NCBI GenBank assembly: GCA_002791805.1
Contig: PFND01000022.1
Location: 4,250-42,110, forward strand
Origin: Alphaproteobacteria bacterium CG_4_10_14_0_8_um_filter_53_9
GTDB taxonomy: Bacteria; Pseudomonadota; Alphaproteobacteria; UBA2136; UBA6156
DNA length: 37,861 nt
Direction of reading: 5' to 3'
Below, piece by piece: positions 16,535-24,872 of the stretch. The notes under the pieces are model-generated. The model worked only from the letters and a program-made list of their open reading frames with translations. It was not told the origin of the DNA and made no database searches. The first letter of the stretch is position 1; each line of letters begins with the position of its first letter. Made by a program: the position numbers and the translations under genes.

Positions 16535-16562
16535 ATAAGCCCAATACTCTATCATAAAAGCC

Positions 16563-16591
16563 TTAAAGCCTCTTAACAGCTAAAGCATAAT
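16563..16591 (+). promoter_or_regulatory. Likely holC promoter
   Basis: TTAAAG (16563-16568) and CATAAT (16586-16591) are separated by 17 nt. The predicted start of transcription is only about 12 nt before the holC ATG, which has no Shine-Dalgarno. Confidence 0.45.
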
Positions 16592-16609
16592 AATGAATAC
16601 TGTCCGCTA

Positions 16610-17107
16610 ATGGATATTTCTTTCTACCACATCAGCGGAGAAACCCCCGCCACGGCCGATACCGCTCTTCCGGCGCTTCTCAGCAAAATTCTCTCCACAG
16701 GGCAAAAAGTCGCCGTTATATGCCCCACGCCAGAGCGTCTGCACAGGCTGGATGAAACCCTCTGGACATATCAAAAAACCAGCTTTCTCCCCCACATCCC
16801 GTTCGAGGATATTGTGGCAGATAGCAAGGAAGTGCAAAGTGCTCACCCCATCACGCTTCTCACAGCAGAGGAGGTGGCAGCCTCATCAGAAAACCTGAGC
16901 AACCGCCTCCCACTTCTCCTTGCAGGCACCGAGAAAGCTCAAGCGCTCCTCTCCAAAAGCACCGAGAAAGCCCTCTATCTCTTCCAAAATCATCCAGATG
17001 TCCTCCCCACAGCCCGCAGCTTTTTTGGCACACTAAAAAAAGAAGGCCACAACCTCACCTACTGGCAGCAAGATGATAAAACAGGCCGCTGGGGTAAAAA
17101 AGCCTAA
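16610..17107 (+). CDS. holC: DNA polymerase III subunit chi
   Basis: Chi links the DNA polymerase III clamp loader to single-strand binding protein. The 165-residue protein matches the HolC pattern: an N-terminal MDISFYHI strand, a P-loop-like but non-ATPase fold with KVAVICPTPERLHRLDETLWTY, the FLPH segment and a Trp/Tyr-containing C-terminus (NLTYWQQD). The position after pepA is the usual one. It lies between a terminator at 16510-16534 and the hairpin at 17113-17132, so it is probably transcribed alone. Confidence 0.85.
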   Translation: MDISFYHISGETPATADTALPALLSKILSTGQKVAVICPTPERLHRLDETLWTYQKTSFLPHIPFEDIVADSKEVQSAHPITLLTAEEVAASSENLSNRLPLLLAGTEKAQALLSKSTEKALYLFQNHPDVLPTARSFFGTLKKEGHNLTYWQQDDKTGRWGKKA

Positions 17108-17132
17108 AAAAGCGGGGGCTAAGAAGCCCCCG
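17107..17132 (-). terminator. Terminator overlapping the stop codon of the 17502 gene
   Basis: CGGGGGCT (17113-17120) pairs with AGCCCCCG (17125-17132) over AAGA. On the minus strand it is followed by a T-rich run and lies on the TAG stop (17119-17121) of the minus-strand gene. On the plus strand it can also end holC transcripts, although the T tract there is poor. Confidence 0.7.
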
Positions 17133-17502
17133 TAAAACGCAGTCGCGGATGATGATAGCAGTCAGAGAGGATCCCATCCACCAACGCAAAAAGCACATGA
17201 ATGTTACCTCCCAACTCTTTCAAAAGCTCGTGCATGTCATCTTCCCAGTCCGTATTTCTCTCCAAACGAGCCAGTTCCTTATCAGCCAAACATGCTTGAG
17301 CGGCGCGCAAAGTACGGCGGATAGAGTTCAGGGGAAATCTCAAGGGAAGAATCTCCGTTTCTGCCAGCAGAGAAATCTGTCGCAGGAAATGGATATCATC
17401 ATTTGAGATGCCCGTATGAAAGCAAAGTTCTTCCAGGTCCAACTGCTGAAACAAAGGAGCAGAAGCAGCGGGCGCGGGGGCAGTTACATGGTGGTGAGTC
17501 AT
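17119..17502 (-). CDS. Hypothetical protein, 127 aa
   Basis: I do not recognise this protein. It starts with a His-rich and Ala/Pro-rich tail (MTHHHVTAPAPAASAP). The rest is predicted helical with Leu heptads (ISLLAETEILPLRFPLNSIRR; LLKELGGNIHVLFALVDGIL), and there are no membrane or secretion signals. The ATG at 17502 is chosen because AGGAG lies 7 nt upstream; an in-frame TTG at 17520 would lie before that site. It is a solitary minus-strand gene between holC and ndk with a promoter and a perfect inverted repeat just ahead of its ribosome-binding site. Confidence 0.68.
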   Translation of the reverse strand: MTHHHVTAPAPAASAPLFQQLDLEELCFHTGISNDDIHFLRQISLLAETEILPLRFPLNSIRRTLRAAQACLADKELARLERNTDWEDDMHELLKELGGNIHVLFALVDGILSDCYHHPRLRFTGAS

Positions 17503-17513
17503 CAAAAAGCTCC

Positions 17514-17536
17514 TGTACAAACGGAAGGTTTGTACA
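17514..17536 (-). promoter_or_regulatory. Perfect inverted repeat in the 5' leader of the 17502 gene
   Basis: TGTACAAAC (17514-17522) and GTTTGTACA (17528-17536) are perfect complements with a 5-nt spacer. The repeat touches the AGGAG ribosome-binding site (17510-17514) and begins just after the predicted -10. It may be a DNA operator or a 5'-end mRNA hairpin. Confidence 0.6.
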
Positions 17537-17537
17537 C

Positions 17538-17566
17538 ACTAAACACTAAATTTTCTTGCTTGACAA
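17538..17566 (-). promoter_or_regulatory. Promoter of the 17502 gene
   Basis: On the minus strand TTGTCA (17561-17566) and TTTAGT (17538-17543) are 17 nt apart, directly upstream of the inverted repeat. The TAGTGTGTACA block is shared with the promoter at 5.85 kb. Confidence 0.5.
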
Positions 17567-17616
17567 TCCCCTTAAAATCCCCCAAAAACGGGCCAAAAGC
17601 AGGAAAGTAAAGAGAC

Positions 17617-18045
17617 ATGACAAATCAGCGTACCCTCAGTATTATCAAGCCGGATGCCGTAAAAAAAGGCGTTATCGGCCAAATTCTTGCGCGTTTTGAA
17701 GCCAAAGGCCTCAAAGTTGCCGCCATCAAAAAAGTTTATCTCAACGCCCAAACAGCGGGAGAATTCTACGCCGAGCACAAAGAGCGTCCCTTTTTCGGAG
17801 AGTTGGTAGATTTCATGGTCAGCGGCCCCTGCTATCCTTTGGTGCTGGAAGGCCCTAACGCCATCATGGCCAACAGAGAACTGATGGGCGCCACCAACCC
17901 CACCAAGGCCGAGGCAGGCACCATTCGTGGAGATTTCGCCATGCCTTGCACAGATCTCTCCGCCAACGCCGTTCACGGGTCAGATAGCGAAGAGAGCGCC
18001 AACCGCGAGATCAGCTTCTTCTTCAGCGCATCCGAGCTTGCTTAA
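17617..18045 (+). CDS. ndk: Nucleoside diphosphate kinase
   Basis: Ndk transfers a phosphate between nucleoside triphosphates and diphosphates through a phospho-histidine. The 142-residue protein is of normal length, with [11 protein letters not shown] (8-18), the catalytic histidine H120 in NAVHGSDS, and the terminal [10 protein letters not shown] weak AGGAAAG precedes the ATG. It is followed by a strong terminator and appears monocistronic. Its position after pepA-holC is conserved in many Alphaproteobacteria; here a minus-strand gene separates it from holC. Confidence 0.97.
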   Translation: MTNQRTLSIIKPDAVKKGVIGQILARFEAKGLKVAAIKKVYLNAQTAGEFYAEHKERPFFGELVDFMVSGPCYPLVLEGPNAIMANRELMGATNPTKAEAGTIRGDFAMPCTDLSANAVHGSDSEESANREISFFFSASELA

Positions 18046-18060
18046 GCGTCAGTTGCTTTA

Positions 18061-18089
18061 AAATGCGCGCCACCTCGGCGCGCATTTTT
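18061..18089 (+). terminator. ndk terminator
   Basis: ATGCGCGCC (18063-18071) pairs with GGCGCGCAT (18077-18085) over ACCTC, followed by five T's. Confidence 0.88.
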
Positions 18090-18102
18090 CTATAAAAAGC
18101 TC

Positions 18103-18131
18103 TTAACAGAAGGCATGCAAAGTCTCATAGT
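18103..18131 (+). promoter_or_regulatory. Promoter giving a probably leaderless mRNA
   Basis: TTAACA (18103-18108) and CATAGT (18126-18131) are 17 nt apart. The normal transcription start would be at or next to the ATG at 18138, which has no Shine-Dalgarno. Confidence 0.5.
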
Positions 18132-18137
18132 CAACGC

Positions 18138-18824
18138 ATGAAAATATATTTGCTCACCCTTATGTCGTTGTTTACTAGTATGGGCGCATATGCCCAACAG
18201 GCAGATTTTCCCGCGGCGATTCCCTTCACAGCCGATGAAGATAAAGCGCCATCCATCTCTCCCACAGCCCTTGCGCCCGTATCACCCTATCAAGTCTCCT
18301 ATACAGTTACCCTTCAGGGAGAGGCCATAACCCCCAACCCGAGAGAGAAAGCCCTCGCCATGGCCGCAAAAGAAGGCCTGAAGATGGTGCTCCAAAATCA
18401 AACTCCCGTGGTAGAGGAGGCGGAAATCACCCGCTTGTCAGAAGATAAAGACCCTGCCCGTTTCCTCAAAACCTATAAAATAGAAGAGGAGATTCTAACA
18501 CCGGAGTATAAACTCACGGTCTTGCTTACCTATAACGACAAAACCATCGCCCGTGCGCTCCACGCCTCGCCAGATGAAACCTCAAACCTCCCGCAAAACA
18601 CCCAAACACTCACCCTTCGCCTCACGCAACCCACCGCGGCGCGCCTTGGCACCCTCCAGAGAGATATCCGCCGCCAGGTCGGCACCTCCGTCTTCATCAC
18701 ATCACTCAGCAAACAAGCCGCCACACTGGCCGTCACCACGCCAGATGCAGAGAGCTTCATCACCAAACTCAAAGGCACAGGATACTCGCCAGAGGCCGTC
18801 GGCAGCACCTACTGGCTAGACTAA
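18138..18824 (+). CDS. Exported protein, probably DUF2066 family
   Basis: The 228-residue protein begins with a signal peptide (MKIYLLTLMSLFTSMGAYA, then QQAD). The segment REKALAMAAKEGLKMVLQN, followed by FLKTYKIEEE and a beta-rich region, resembles DUF2066 proteins, which commonly sit just before the hda-type DnaA homologue in Proteobacteria. Function is unknown in that family. It is probably periplasmic. It heads a likely operon with hda and the pseudouridine synthase. The family assignment comes from context and a short pattern, so it is moderate. Confidence 0.6.
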   Translation: MKIYLLTLMSLFTSMGAYAQQADFPAAIPFTADEDKAPSISPTALAPVSPYQVSYTVTLQGEAITPNPREKALAMAAKEGLKMVLQNQTPVVEEAEITRLSEDKDPARFLKTYKIEEEILTPEYKLTVLLTYNDKTIARALHASPDETSNLPQNTQTLTLRLTQPTAARLGTLQRDIRRQVGTSVFITSLSKQAATLAVTTPDAESFITKLKGTGYSPEAVGSTYWLD

Positions 18825-18852
18825 CCCTCCCACCTCCGCTACAAAGGGGGTC

Positions 18853-19491
18853 ATGAGCAACCCTCTCCTGCCTTTCCCCCACCAGCCAAATTACAGCGCA
18901 GCCGCATGGCTAACCACCGCCGGCACGGCAGAGGCCCTAAATCTGCTCCAAAAACTCACACTCGCGCCAGAAATGTTTCAAACCATCATCCTCACAGGTG
19001 CGCCTGCCACAGGTAAAACGCACCTTCTTAGTATGGCTGCAGCCAAGGCAGAGCAGGGGGGCGGTAACATTATGGTGGTGGATAAGCTGGAAACCCTGAC
19101 CCCAGAAGAGCAGGAAGCGCTCTTCCACACGTATAACAGGTTGAAAGAGCAGGGGGGTATCCTCCTCCTCGCCAGCCGCACCCCACCGGCAGAGCTGCCG
19201 GAAACCTTCCTTCCAGACCTGAAATCGCGCCTCACCACCGCTCTCATTCTTCCGCTAAAGGAGGCAACAGATGCCGAGCGCAAAGCTATCCTCCTCAAGT
19301 GGGTGAGCGATCTCCAGCTCACCCTCCCACCCGCCGTGCTCAGCTATCTACTTCTCCATGCTCCCCGTAATTTAAGCGAACTTCACACCCTCACCCAAAC
19401 CCTCAACACCCTCTCGTTAGAGGAAAAACGCCCCCTCACCATCCCCCTCATCCGCCCCTATATTAATTCAGAACTTTCTCTGTCAATATAA
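18853..19491 (+). CDS. hda: DnaA-related regulatory protein Hda
   Basis: Hda-type proteins stimulate ATP hydrolysis by DnaA together with the loaded sliding clamp and so limit re-initiation. The 212-residue protein has the AAA+ core: Walker A GAPATGKT (49-56), a reduced Walker B at IMVVDKLE, a sensor-1 strand ILLLASR, an arginine-containing DLKSRL segment and a C-terminal RNLSEL helix. The DNA-binding domain of DnaA is absent. A clamp-binding peptide is expected near the N-terminus; LLPFPHQPNY fits loosely. GGGGG precedes the ATG. The stop overlaps the start of the next gene (TAATG), so the two are coupled. Confidence 0.83.
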   Translation: MSNPLLPFPHQPNYSAAAWLTTAGTAEALNLLQKLTLAPEMFQTIILTGAPATGKTHLLSMAAAKAEQGGGNIMVVDKLETLTPEEQEALFHTYNRLKEQGGILLLASRTPPAELPETFLPDLKSRLTTALILPLKEATDAERKAILLKWVSDLQLTLPPAVLSYLLLHAPRNLSELHTLTQTLNTLSLEEKRPLTIPLIRPYINSELSLSI

Positions 19492-20471
19492 TGGAAAATC
19501 ACCCCATCCCCGCATCAGAAGAAGGTCAACGGTTAGATAGGTACCTCAAAAAACTGGTGCCGGAGACCCCCTTCGTCGCCCTGCAAAAACTCATCCGCAA
19601 AGGGCAGGTGAGGGTGGATGGCAAACGCGCGCTGCCCAATACCAAACTGCAAGCGGGTCAAATTCTCCGCCTGCCGCCCAATCTTTCTCAAACCACACCC
19701 GCATCTGCCCCCGCGCCTGCAAAGCAATTCACCCTCTCCACAGAGGAGAAAGCCACGCTCCAAAACGCGGTCGTGTATCAGGATGCATATATTCTTGTCC
19801 TCAACAAACCCGCGGGCCTCGCCGCACAAGCCGGTAATGGGATAACCAAAAGCCTGGATAGATGGCTCGCTGCGCTGTACCCCAAAACACCGCCCAAACT
19901 CACCCACAGGCTGGATAGGGAGACCAGCGGCCTCATCGTGCTGGCCTTTACGCGGGAGGCCGCCGCAAATCTCACCGCCCAATTTGCCGATCATAAAGTA
20001 GAAAAGATATACCAAGCTCTCCTCACAGGTATCTTAAACGCTCAGGAAGAGGGAGCAGCAGCCACTCATCATATCCGCGCCCCGCTCGCCAAACAAGGCA
20101 GCAAAAGTATTATCCCTCATTCATCATATGGCCCAACCACCGAGCAACCGAAACAAGCCCACACCTCCTATCAAATTCAATCCCACCCCCACCTCGCAGG
20201 GCACACCTTTACACGGGTGAACGCCACACCTCACACAGGCCGGATGAATCAACTTCGTGCCCACTTCGCTCACATCGGCCACCCCATAGTGGGGGATACA
20301 AAGTACGGGAACGAGCAAAGCAAACAAGCCGCCAAAGCCCTGCATCCCACGGGCAAACTCCCGCTCTATCTCCACGCCGCCCACCTCAGTTTTACCCATC
20401 CCCAAACAGCGGAAAAACTCACCTTCACAGCCCCCATCCCTCCCCAATGGCACGCCAGCCTGCAAAGTTAG
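19491..20471 (+). CDS. RluA-family 23S rRNA pseudouridine synthase (RluC/RluD type)
   Basis: The enzyme converts specific uridines of 23S rRNA to pseudouridine. The 326-residue protein has an N-terminal S4 RNA-binding domain (about 10-60, LQKLIRKGQVRVDGKRA), an Ala/Pro linker (66-80), and the catalytic domain with HRLDRETSG (139-147, catalytic D142) and RMNQLRAHFAHIGHPIVGD near the end. S4 plus RluA domain is the RluC/RluD layout, with RluC slightly favoured. It overlaps the hda stop by one base. Confidence 0.88.
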   Translation: MENHPIPASEEGQRLDRYLKKLVPETPFVALQKLIRKGQVRVDGKRALPNTKLQAGQILRLPPNLSQTTPASAPAPAKQFTLSTEEKATLQNAVVYQDAYILVLNKPAGLAAQAGNGITKSLDRWLAALYPKTPPKLTHRLDRETSGLIVLAFTREAAANLTAQFADHKVEKIYQALLTGILNAQEEGAAATHHIRAPLAKQGSKSIIPHSSYGPTTEQPKQAHTSYQIQSHPHLAGHTFTRVNATPHTGRMNQLRAHFAHIGHPIVGDTKYGNEQSKQAAKALHPTGKLPLYLHAAHLSFTHPQTAEKLTFTAPIPPQWHASLQS

Positions 20472-20516
20472 AGGTGAAGGCTGCCTATAGACGACCAAAA
20501 AACACCCCCAAAACCC

Positions 20517-20546
20517 TTGCCTCACCCCCACGTTATACCCTAGTCT
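20517..20546 (+). promoter_or_regulatory. Possible promoter of asmA-fabD
   Basis: TTGCCT (20517-20522) and TAGTCT (20541-20546) are 18 nt apart, 25 nt before the asmA-like start. Confidence 0.35.
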
Positions 20547-20571
20547 CCCCACAAAAGAGGGAACCCCGAAA

Positions 20572-23088
20572 ATGCTTAAAAAACTCCTGATTATCCTGCC
20601 TCTCGTGCTCCTCGCAACGGCTGCCGCGGCGTTAGGTTATCTGGCCACCGCCAATGTGGCACCCATGGCCTTGTCGTTTGCAAAGTCTAACTTAGGCATA
20701 GATATTCAGGCAGAAAATCCAACCCTCAAAATTTTCCCAAGCCTCACCTTCACGGCAGATAATCTCACCGTCCCGTCCCTCAGCAAGCAAGGCCCCACCT
20801 TGCTTACGGCAGCTCACATCAGTGCTAATGTCGGCTGGAGCTCTTTCCCCATCTTCTGGAAAAACCCCACTCTCAAATCCATCACACTTGCAGATGCCAA
20901 AATCAATATAGAGCAATCCTCCGCCACCTCAGGCAATTTCATGTTGGCAGAGGAAAAAGGGGAGGGTACCCCCCCGTCCCATCCGGAAGATACATCAGAA
21001 CCCACGGCCTTCGTCCTTCCCACGCTCGGTGTTATCAGTCTCACAAATGTAGATATTTCTTATAATAATATTCAATCAAAACAAAAGGCAGATATTGAAA
21101 ACTTAAACTTGAATCTTAACGGAGAAGATCTGACAAAACTTCAGGCAGAGCTCTCAGGGATGCTTAATAAAAAGCCGCTTCAAGGTAACCTCACAACCAA
21201 TGCACAAAATCTTAATGATATTAAGCTTAAAGGCCAAATCACCTTCGGCAGCAGTCGCGCCAACATAGAAGGCGGCATTGCAGATCAAAAGCAGTTTGAA
21301 GGTCAAATCTCCCTGCAAACGAATGATCTTAAGACCTCCATGGTGGAGGCTCTCACCACAGCTCCCGCCACCGTGCCTGCTCTTCCTTTGCGTCTCACAA
21401 CCTACATAAAGGCAGATGAGAACACCTATAAAATCAATACCCTTAGCTTGTCTTTAGGAGATCTCCTCCGCCTCACCGGAGATATGGAGGGCACGCTTCT
21501 GCCGCTCGTGGCAAAGGGTAAGCTCAACATGCAAACCAGTAACGTGCGCACCCTTGCCGCCACCCTCAGCGGCATGCCTCAACCTCAAGCACCCACCTCA
21601 GGGGCCACCCTCAGCACTGATTTGGATTACACCGCAGAGAAAACAAAAATATCCAACTTCTCCATGGCGCTGGATAATCTTCTCATGGCCACAGGCACCC
21701 TCACGTACGAGGCTCCTGCAAGCACCGCGGCAGAGCTTAAAATCCAAGGTAACAATTTGGCCGCACTGGCCCAAAAGCTGCCCGCCCTTCAAGGCCAAAA
21801 GCTTCCGTCCAATGCCTATACCATTACCGCCATTGTCAGCCAAAAAGGGGATAAATTCACCTTCCCCTCAGTAGAGGCCACCATTTCAGGAATCCTCAAT
21901 CTTAGCGGAGATATCACCCTCACCAACGGAAAAATCCCCAACGTGGATGCCAATATTAACCTCGGCAAGGCCGATCTTGCGGCGCTTGGCCTATGTGCAG
22001 AAGCCCCTCCGCAAAGCGTCCCCTCAGCAGGAGAAGCAGGGGCTCCCACCGCCGCCGCCAGCAGCCCATGGAGCGATGAAAAGCTGGATATCTCAGCCTT
22101 GGCCTCTGCCACCGGAAGTCTAAAGCTCACCGCCACCAACATCAACTGTCCCACACGTCCGCTTCAATCGGCGCAGCTGGATATAGAAAATACATCAGAA
22201 GCCCTCAACATCAGCAAACTCAATCTTAGCTTTGCGCCGTCAGGTAATATGATGGGCTCAGGCAGCATCGGTCACGCAGGGGGCACATTATCGCCCAATC
22301 TCAAAATCAGCCTGTCACAGTACCCGGCAGATACCCTTCTCCCCCGCGCCAGCTGGTCAGAAGGCCTCACGCTGCCACTCAGTGCAGAGGCGAACATCAC
22401 CGCCAAAGGCATCACCACGCGCCAGCTTGTGAAAAGCCTGAACGGCTCGCTAAGCGCCAACGCCACTTCAGGGAGGCTCCCCTACAGCCAAACCCTGACA
22501 ACGCTTCTTAATATAGAATCGCTCCTCAGCGGAGACCCCATCCCGCAGGGCAGCAGCGGTCAGGCCATCAACAATCTGGCGCTGGCATATACGCTGTCAA
22601 ACGGTATCGCCACGGCCGATAAACTCACCTTCAGCGCGGCCGATTCCCGGGTGAAGATGGACGGCAGCGGCACGGTAGATCTCCCGAACTGGGTCATCAA
22701 CCACACGCTTCTCGCCACCGTCGGAAATCAAAAGGATATCCCTGTAAACATCACAGGCAATATTTCCTCACCCAAGGTAGGGCTAGATAGCGCCTTCCAA
22801 AGCCGCATTCAAAACAGGCTGTTTAAAGAAGGGGGAGAGACCGTCAACAAACTCCTCGGGGGCGCCACCGCAGGCAGCAAAACAGAGGTCATCAGCAACG
22901 CCGTGCAAAATCTTGTCACAGGCAAAGGGGTAGATGCAGAAAGCGTCAACAATCTCTTCGGTGCCTTTGGCAAAAAACCCAAGCCCGCCCCACAGGAAGA
23001 AGCGCCCGTGCAGGAAGAAACCGCCCCCGCTGCCCCCGTAGAGGAAGATCCTGTGAAGAACCTGATGAATAACTTCCTGGGGCAATAA
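20572..23088 (+). CDS. AsmA family protein
   Basis: This is a large envelope protein of 838 residues with one N-terminal transmembrane anchor (LLIILPLVLLATAAAALGYL) and a long periplasmic part. The pattern after the anchor (IDIQAENPTLKIFPSLTFTADNLTV) is the AsmA chorein-like start. The remainder is beta-rich repeats, and the last ~45 residues are Pro/Glu/Ala-rich. AsmA-like proteins are thought to bridge inner and outer membranes in lipid transport. GAGGGA lies 11 nt before the ATG. It is followed after 2 nt by fabD, suggesting co-expression of envelope lipid handling with fatty-acid synthesis. Confidence 0.85.
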   Translation: MLKKLLIILPLVLLATAAAALGYLATANVAPMALSFAKSNLGIDIQAENPTLKIFPSLTFTADNLTVPSLSKQGPTLLTAAHISANVGWSSFPIFWKNPTLKSITLADAKINIEQSSATSGNFMLAEEKGEGTPPSHPEDTSEPTAFVLPTLGVISLTNVDISYNNIQSKQKADIENLNLNLNGEDLTKLQAELSGMLNKKPLQGNLTTNAQNLNDIKLKGQITFGSSRANIEGGIADQKQFEGQISLQTNDLKTSMVEALTTAPATVPALPLRLTTYIKADENTYKINTLSLSLGDLLRLTGDMEGTLLPLVAKGKLNMQTSNVRTLAATLSGMPQPQAPTSGATLSTDLDYTAEKTKISNFSMALDNLLMATGTLTYEAPASTAAELKIQGNNLAALAQKLPALQGQKLPSNAYTITAIVSQKGDKFTFPSVEATISGILNLSGDITLTNGKIPNVDANINLGKADLAALGLCAEAPPQSVPSAGEAGAPTAAASSPWSDEKLDISALASATGSLKLTATNINCPTRPLQSAQLDIENTSEALNISKLNLSFAPSGNMMGSGSIGHAGGTLSPNLKISLSQYPADTLLPRASWSEGLTLPLSAEANITAKGITTRQLVKSLNGSLSANATSGRLPYSQTLTTLLNIESLLSGDPIPQGSSGQAINNLALAYTLSNGIATADKLTFSAADSRVKMDGSGTVDLPNWVINHTLLATVGNQKDIPVNITGNISSPKVGLDSAFQSRIQNRLFKEGGETVNKLLGGATAGSKTEVISNAVQNLVTGKGVDAESVNNLFGAFGKKPKPAPQEEAPVQEETAPAAPVEEDPVKNLMNNFLGQ

Positions 23089-23090
23089 AA

Positions 23091-24038
23091 ATGTCCTCCT
23101 CGGTATTATGGATGTTCCCGGGTCAGGGCTCGCAAGGCCCGGGTATGCTGGCAGATTTTGAAGGCCATCCCGTCACGAGAGAACTTCTGCAGCAAGCAGA
23201 AGATACGCTGCATCAAAATCTCATCAAGCTCATGGGGCCAGATGGAGATGAAGAGATCCTCCGCAAAACAGAGAACGCACAACCCGCACTCCTCACCATC
23301 GGTTATGTTGCCGCGGCGTATCTTGCCCATCAAGGGAAAGATCTTCCCGCCATGGTCGCCGGGCATAGTGTGGGAGAATACACCGCCGCTGCTGTCAGCG
23401 GATGCGTGTCGTTCGAAGCCGCATTAAAGCTTGTCCAAACCCGGGCCAAAGCCATGGCCGCCGCCGTACCCGCAGGGCAGGGGGGCATGTCGGCTGTCAT
23501 CGGTCTGGGAGAAGAAGCGCTTCATACCGCCCTAAAGGGGATAGAGGGTGTCTATGTGGCTAACGATAACAGTCCGGGCCAAATCATCTTAAGCGGAACG
23601 CTGGAAGGCCTCACTCAGGCAGAGGAAGCCGTCAAGCAGGCGGGGGCCAAACGGGCGCTGCGCCTCAATGTCAGCGGCCCGTTCCACACACCTGCCATGC
23701 ACCCCGCCGCCCAAGCGGTAGAAAGCTTTCTCAAAGCGCACCCGCTTCAAGTGCCCAAATCTCCCCTAATCATGAACGCAACGGCCAAACTTACAGAAAA
23801 CACAGAAGAGATAGCGCACAATCTGGTTGCTCAAATCACCAGCCCCGTCCGGTGGAGGGAGAGTATGGAAGCCGCGGCAGAAAAAGGCATCACAACCTGT
23901 CTGGAGCTTGGCAGCGGTAAAGTCCTCACAGGCCTCGCCAGCAGATGCGATGATAGGTTAACCGCCCACGCGCTAAGCACTCGCGCCACCATAGAGTCTT
24001 GGCTGGAAGGCAGAGACGCGCTAAACACATCCTCATAA
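23091..24038 (+). CDS. fabD: Malonyl-CoA:ACP transacylase
   Basis: FabD loads malonate onto acyl carrier protein for fatty-acid elongation. The 315-residue protein has MFPGQGSQGPGM (8-19), the active-site serine S93 in GHSVGEY, and the partner histidine H199 in GPFHTPAM. It is nearly fused to the asmA-like gene and precedes fabG by 29 nt, the usual order of the bacterial fab cluster. Confidence 0.97.
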   Translation: MSSSVLWMFPGQGSQGPGMLADFEGHPVTRELLQQAEDTLHQNLIKLMGPDGDEEILRKTENAQPALLTIGYVAAAYLAHQGKDLPAMVAGHSVGEYTAAAVSGCVSFEAALKLVQTRAKAMAAAVPAGQGGMSAVIGLGEEALHTALKGIEGVYVANDNSPGQIILSGTLEGLTQAEEAVKQAGAKRALRLNVSGPFHTPAMHPAAQAVESFLKAHPLQVPKSPLIMNATAKLTENTEEIAHNLVAQITSPVRWRESMEAAAEKGITTCLELGSGKVLTGLASRCDDRLTAHALSTRATIESWLEGRDALNTSS

Positions 24039-24067
24039 ATAAAATAAACAAAAGAAATCAAAATCCT

Positions 24068-24805
24068 ATGTTCGATCTTCACAACAAAACCGCCCTCATC
24101 ACAGGGGCCTCACGGGGTCTTGGCTTCAGCGCCGCACAAATGCTTCATGAAAGAGGAGCCAAGGTCATCCTCCACGGAACTAATGAGGAAAAACTGAAAG
24201 AAGCCTCCGCCAAACTGGGCGGCGCACCCTATGTTATGGCCAACCTGCTGGAAGGCGATGCCGCCGAAAAGCTGGCAGAAAAAGCGCTGGAAGCCGCAGG
24301 CGGACACATCGATATTCTGGTCAACAATGCAGGCATCACACGGGATGCCTTGTTTATCCGCCAAACGCAGGATGATTGGAATCAGGTCTTGTTCGTGAAT
24401 TTGGAGCAAATCGTGCGCCTCACGCGCCACCTTTTGCCTCTCATGCAAAAACAGGGTTGGGGACGCATCATCAATATCACCAGTATTGTGGCCCACATGG
24501 GTAACGTGGGGCAAACCAACTATATTACGGCCAAAGCAGGCCTCACAGGGTTTACCAAAGCCTTGGCCAAGGAGGCCGCGCGCAAAGGCGTCACCGTCAA
24601 CGCCATCGCCCCGGGCTTCATCACAACGGATATGACGGATAAAATCCCGGAAGCCATTAAAGAAAGCTTCATCAAGCAAATCCCCGCCCAACGGTTTGGA
24701 GATGCGAAGGATATCGCCGCCGCCATCACTTTTTTGGCGTCAGAGGAGGCGAGCTACATCACAGGCACAACCCTCCACATCAACGGCGGCCTCTATACTT
24801 CCTAG
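24068..24805 (+). CDS. fabG: 3-oxoacyl-[ACP] reductase
   Basis: FabG is the NADPH-dependent reductase of the fatty-acid cycle. The 245-residue SDR protein shows the cofactor loop GASRGLG (13-19), NNAG (87-89 region) and the catalytic S139, Y152 and K156. The start MFDLHNK is chosen by family length; a 23-residue upstream extension into fabD is rejected. No clear Shine-Dalgarno precedes it. It is followed by a strong terminator, so here the fab operon stops before acpP, which is unusual. Confidence 0.96.
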   Translation: MFDLHNKTALITGASRGLGFSAAQMLHERGAKVILHGTNEEKLKEASAKLGGAPYVMANLLEGDAAEKLAEKALEAAGGHIDILVNNAGITRDALFIRQTQDDWNQVLFVNLEQIVRLTRHLLPLMQKQGWGRIINITSIVAHMGNVGQTNYITAKAGLTGFTKALAKEAARKGVTVNAIAPGFITTDMTDKIPEAIKESFIKQIPAQRFGDAKDIAAAITFLASEEASYITGTTLHINGGLYTS

Positions 24806-24820
24806 GCGATAAGGGACACC

Positions 24821-24851
24821 AAAAAAGGCGCCCCGCAAGAGGCGCCTTTTT
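24821..24851. terminator. Bidirectional terminator between fabG and the 25343 gene
   Basis: AAAAAGGCGCC pairs with GGCGCCTTTTT around a short loop, with T runs on both strands. It serves fabG (plus) and the minus-strand gene ending at 24873. Confidence 0.9.
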
Positions 24852-24872
24852 CATGTCATCATCGCGTCAGCG

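Noticed and set aside
17560-17565. TTGACA as a -35 box for ndk
   Set aside because: No -10 hexamer occurs at 16-18 nt. On the minus strand the overlapping TTGTCA fits a better promoter for the 17502 gene.
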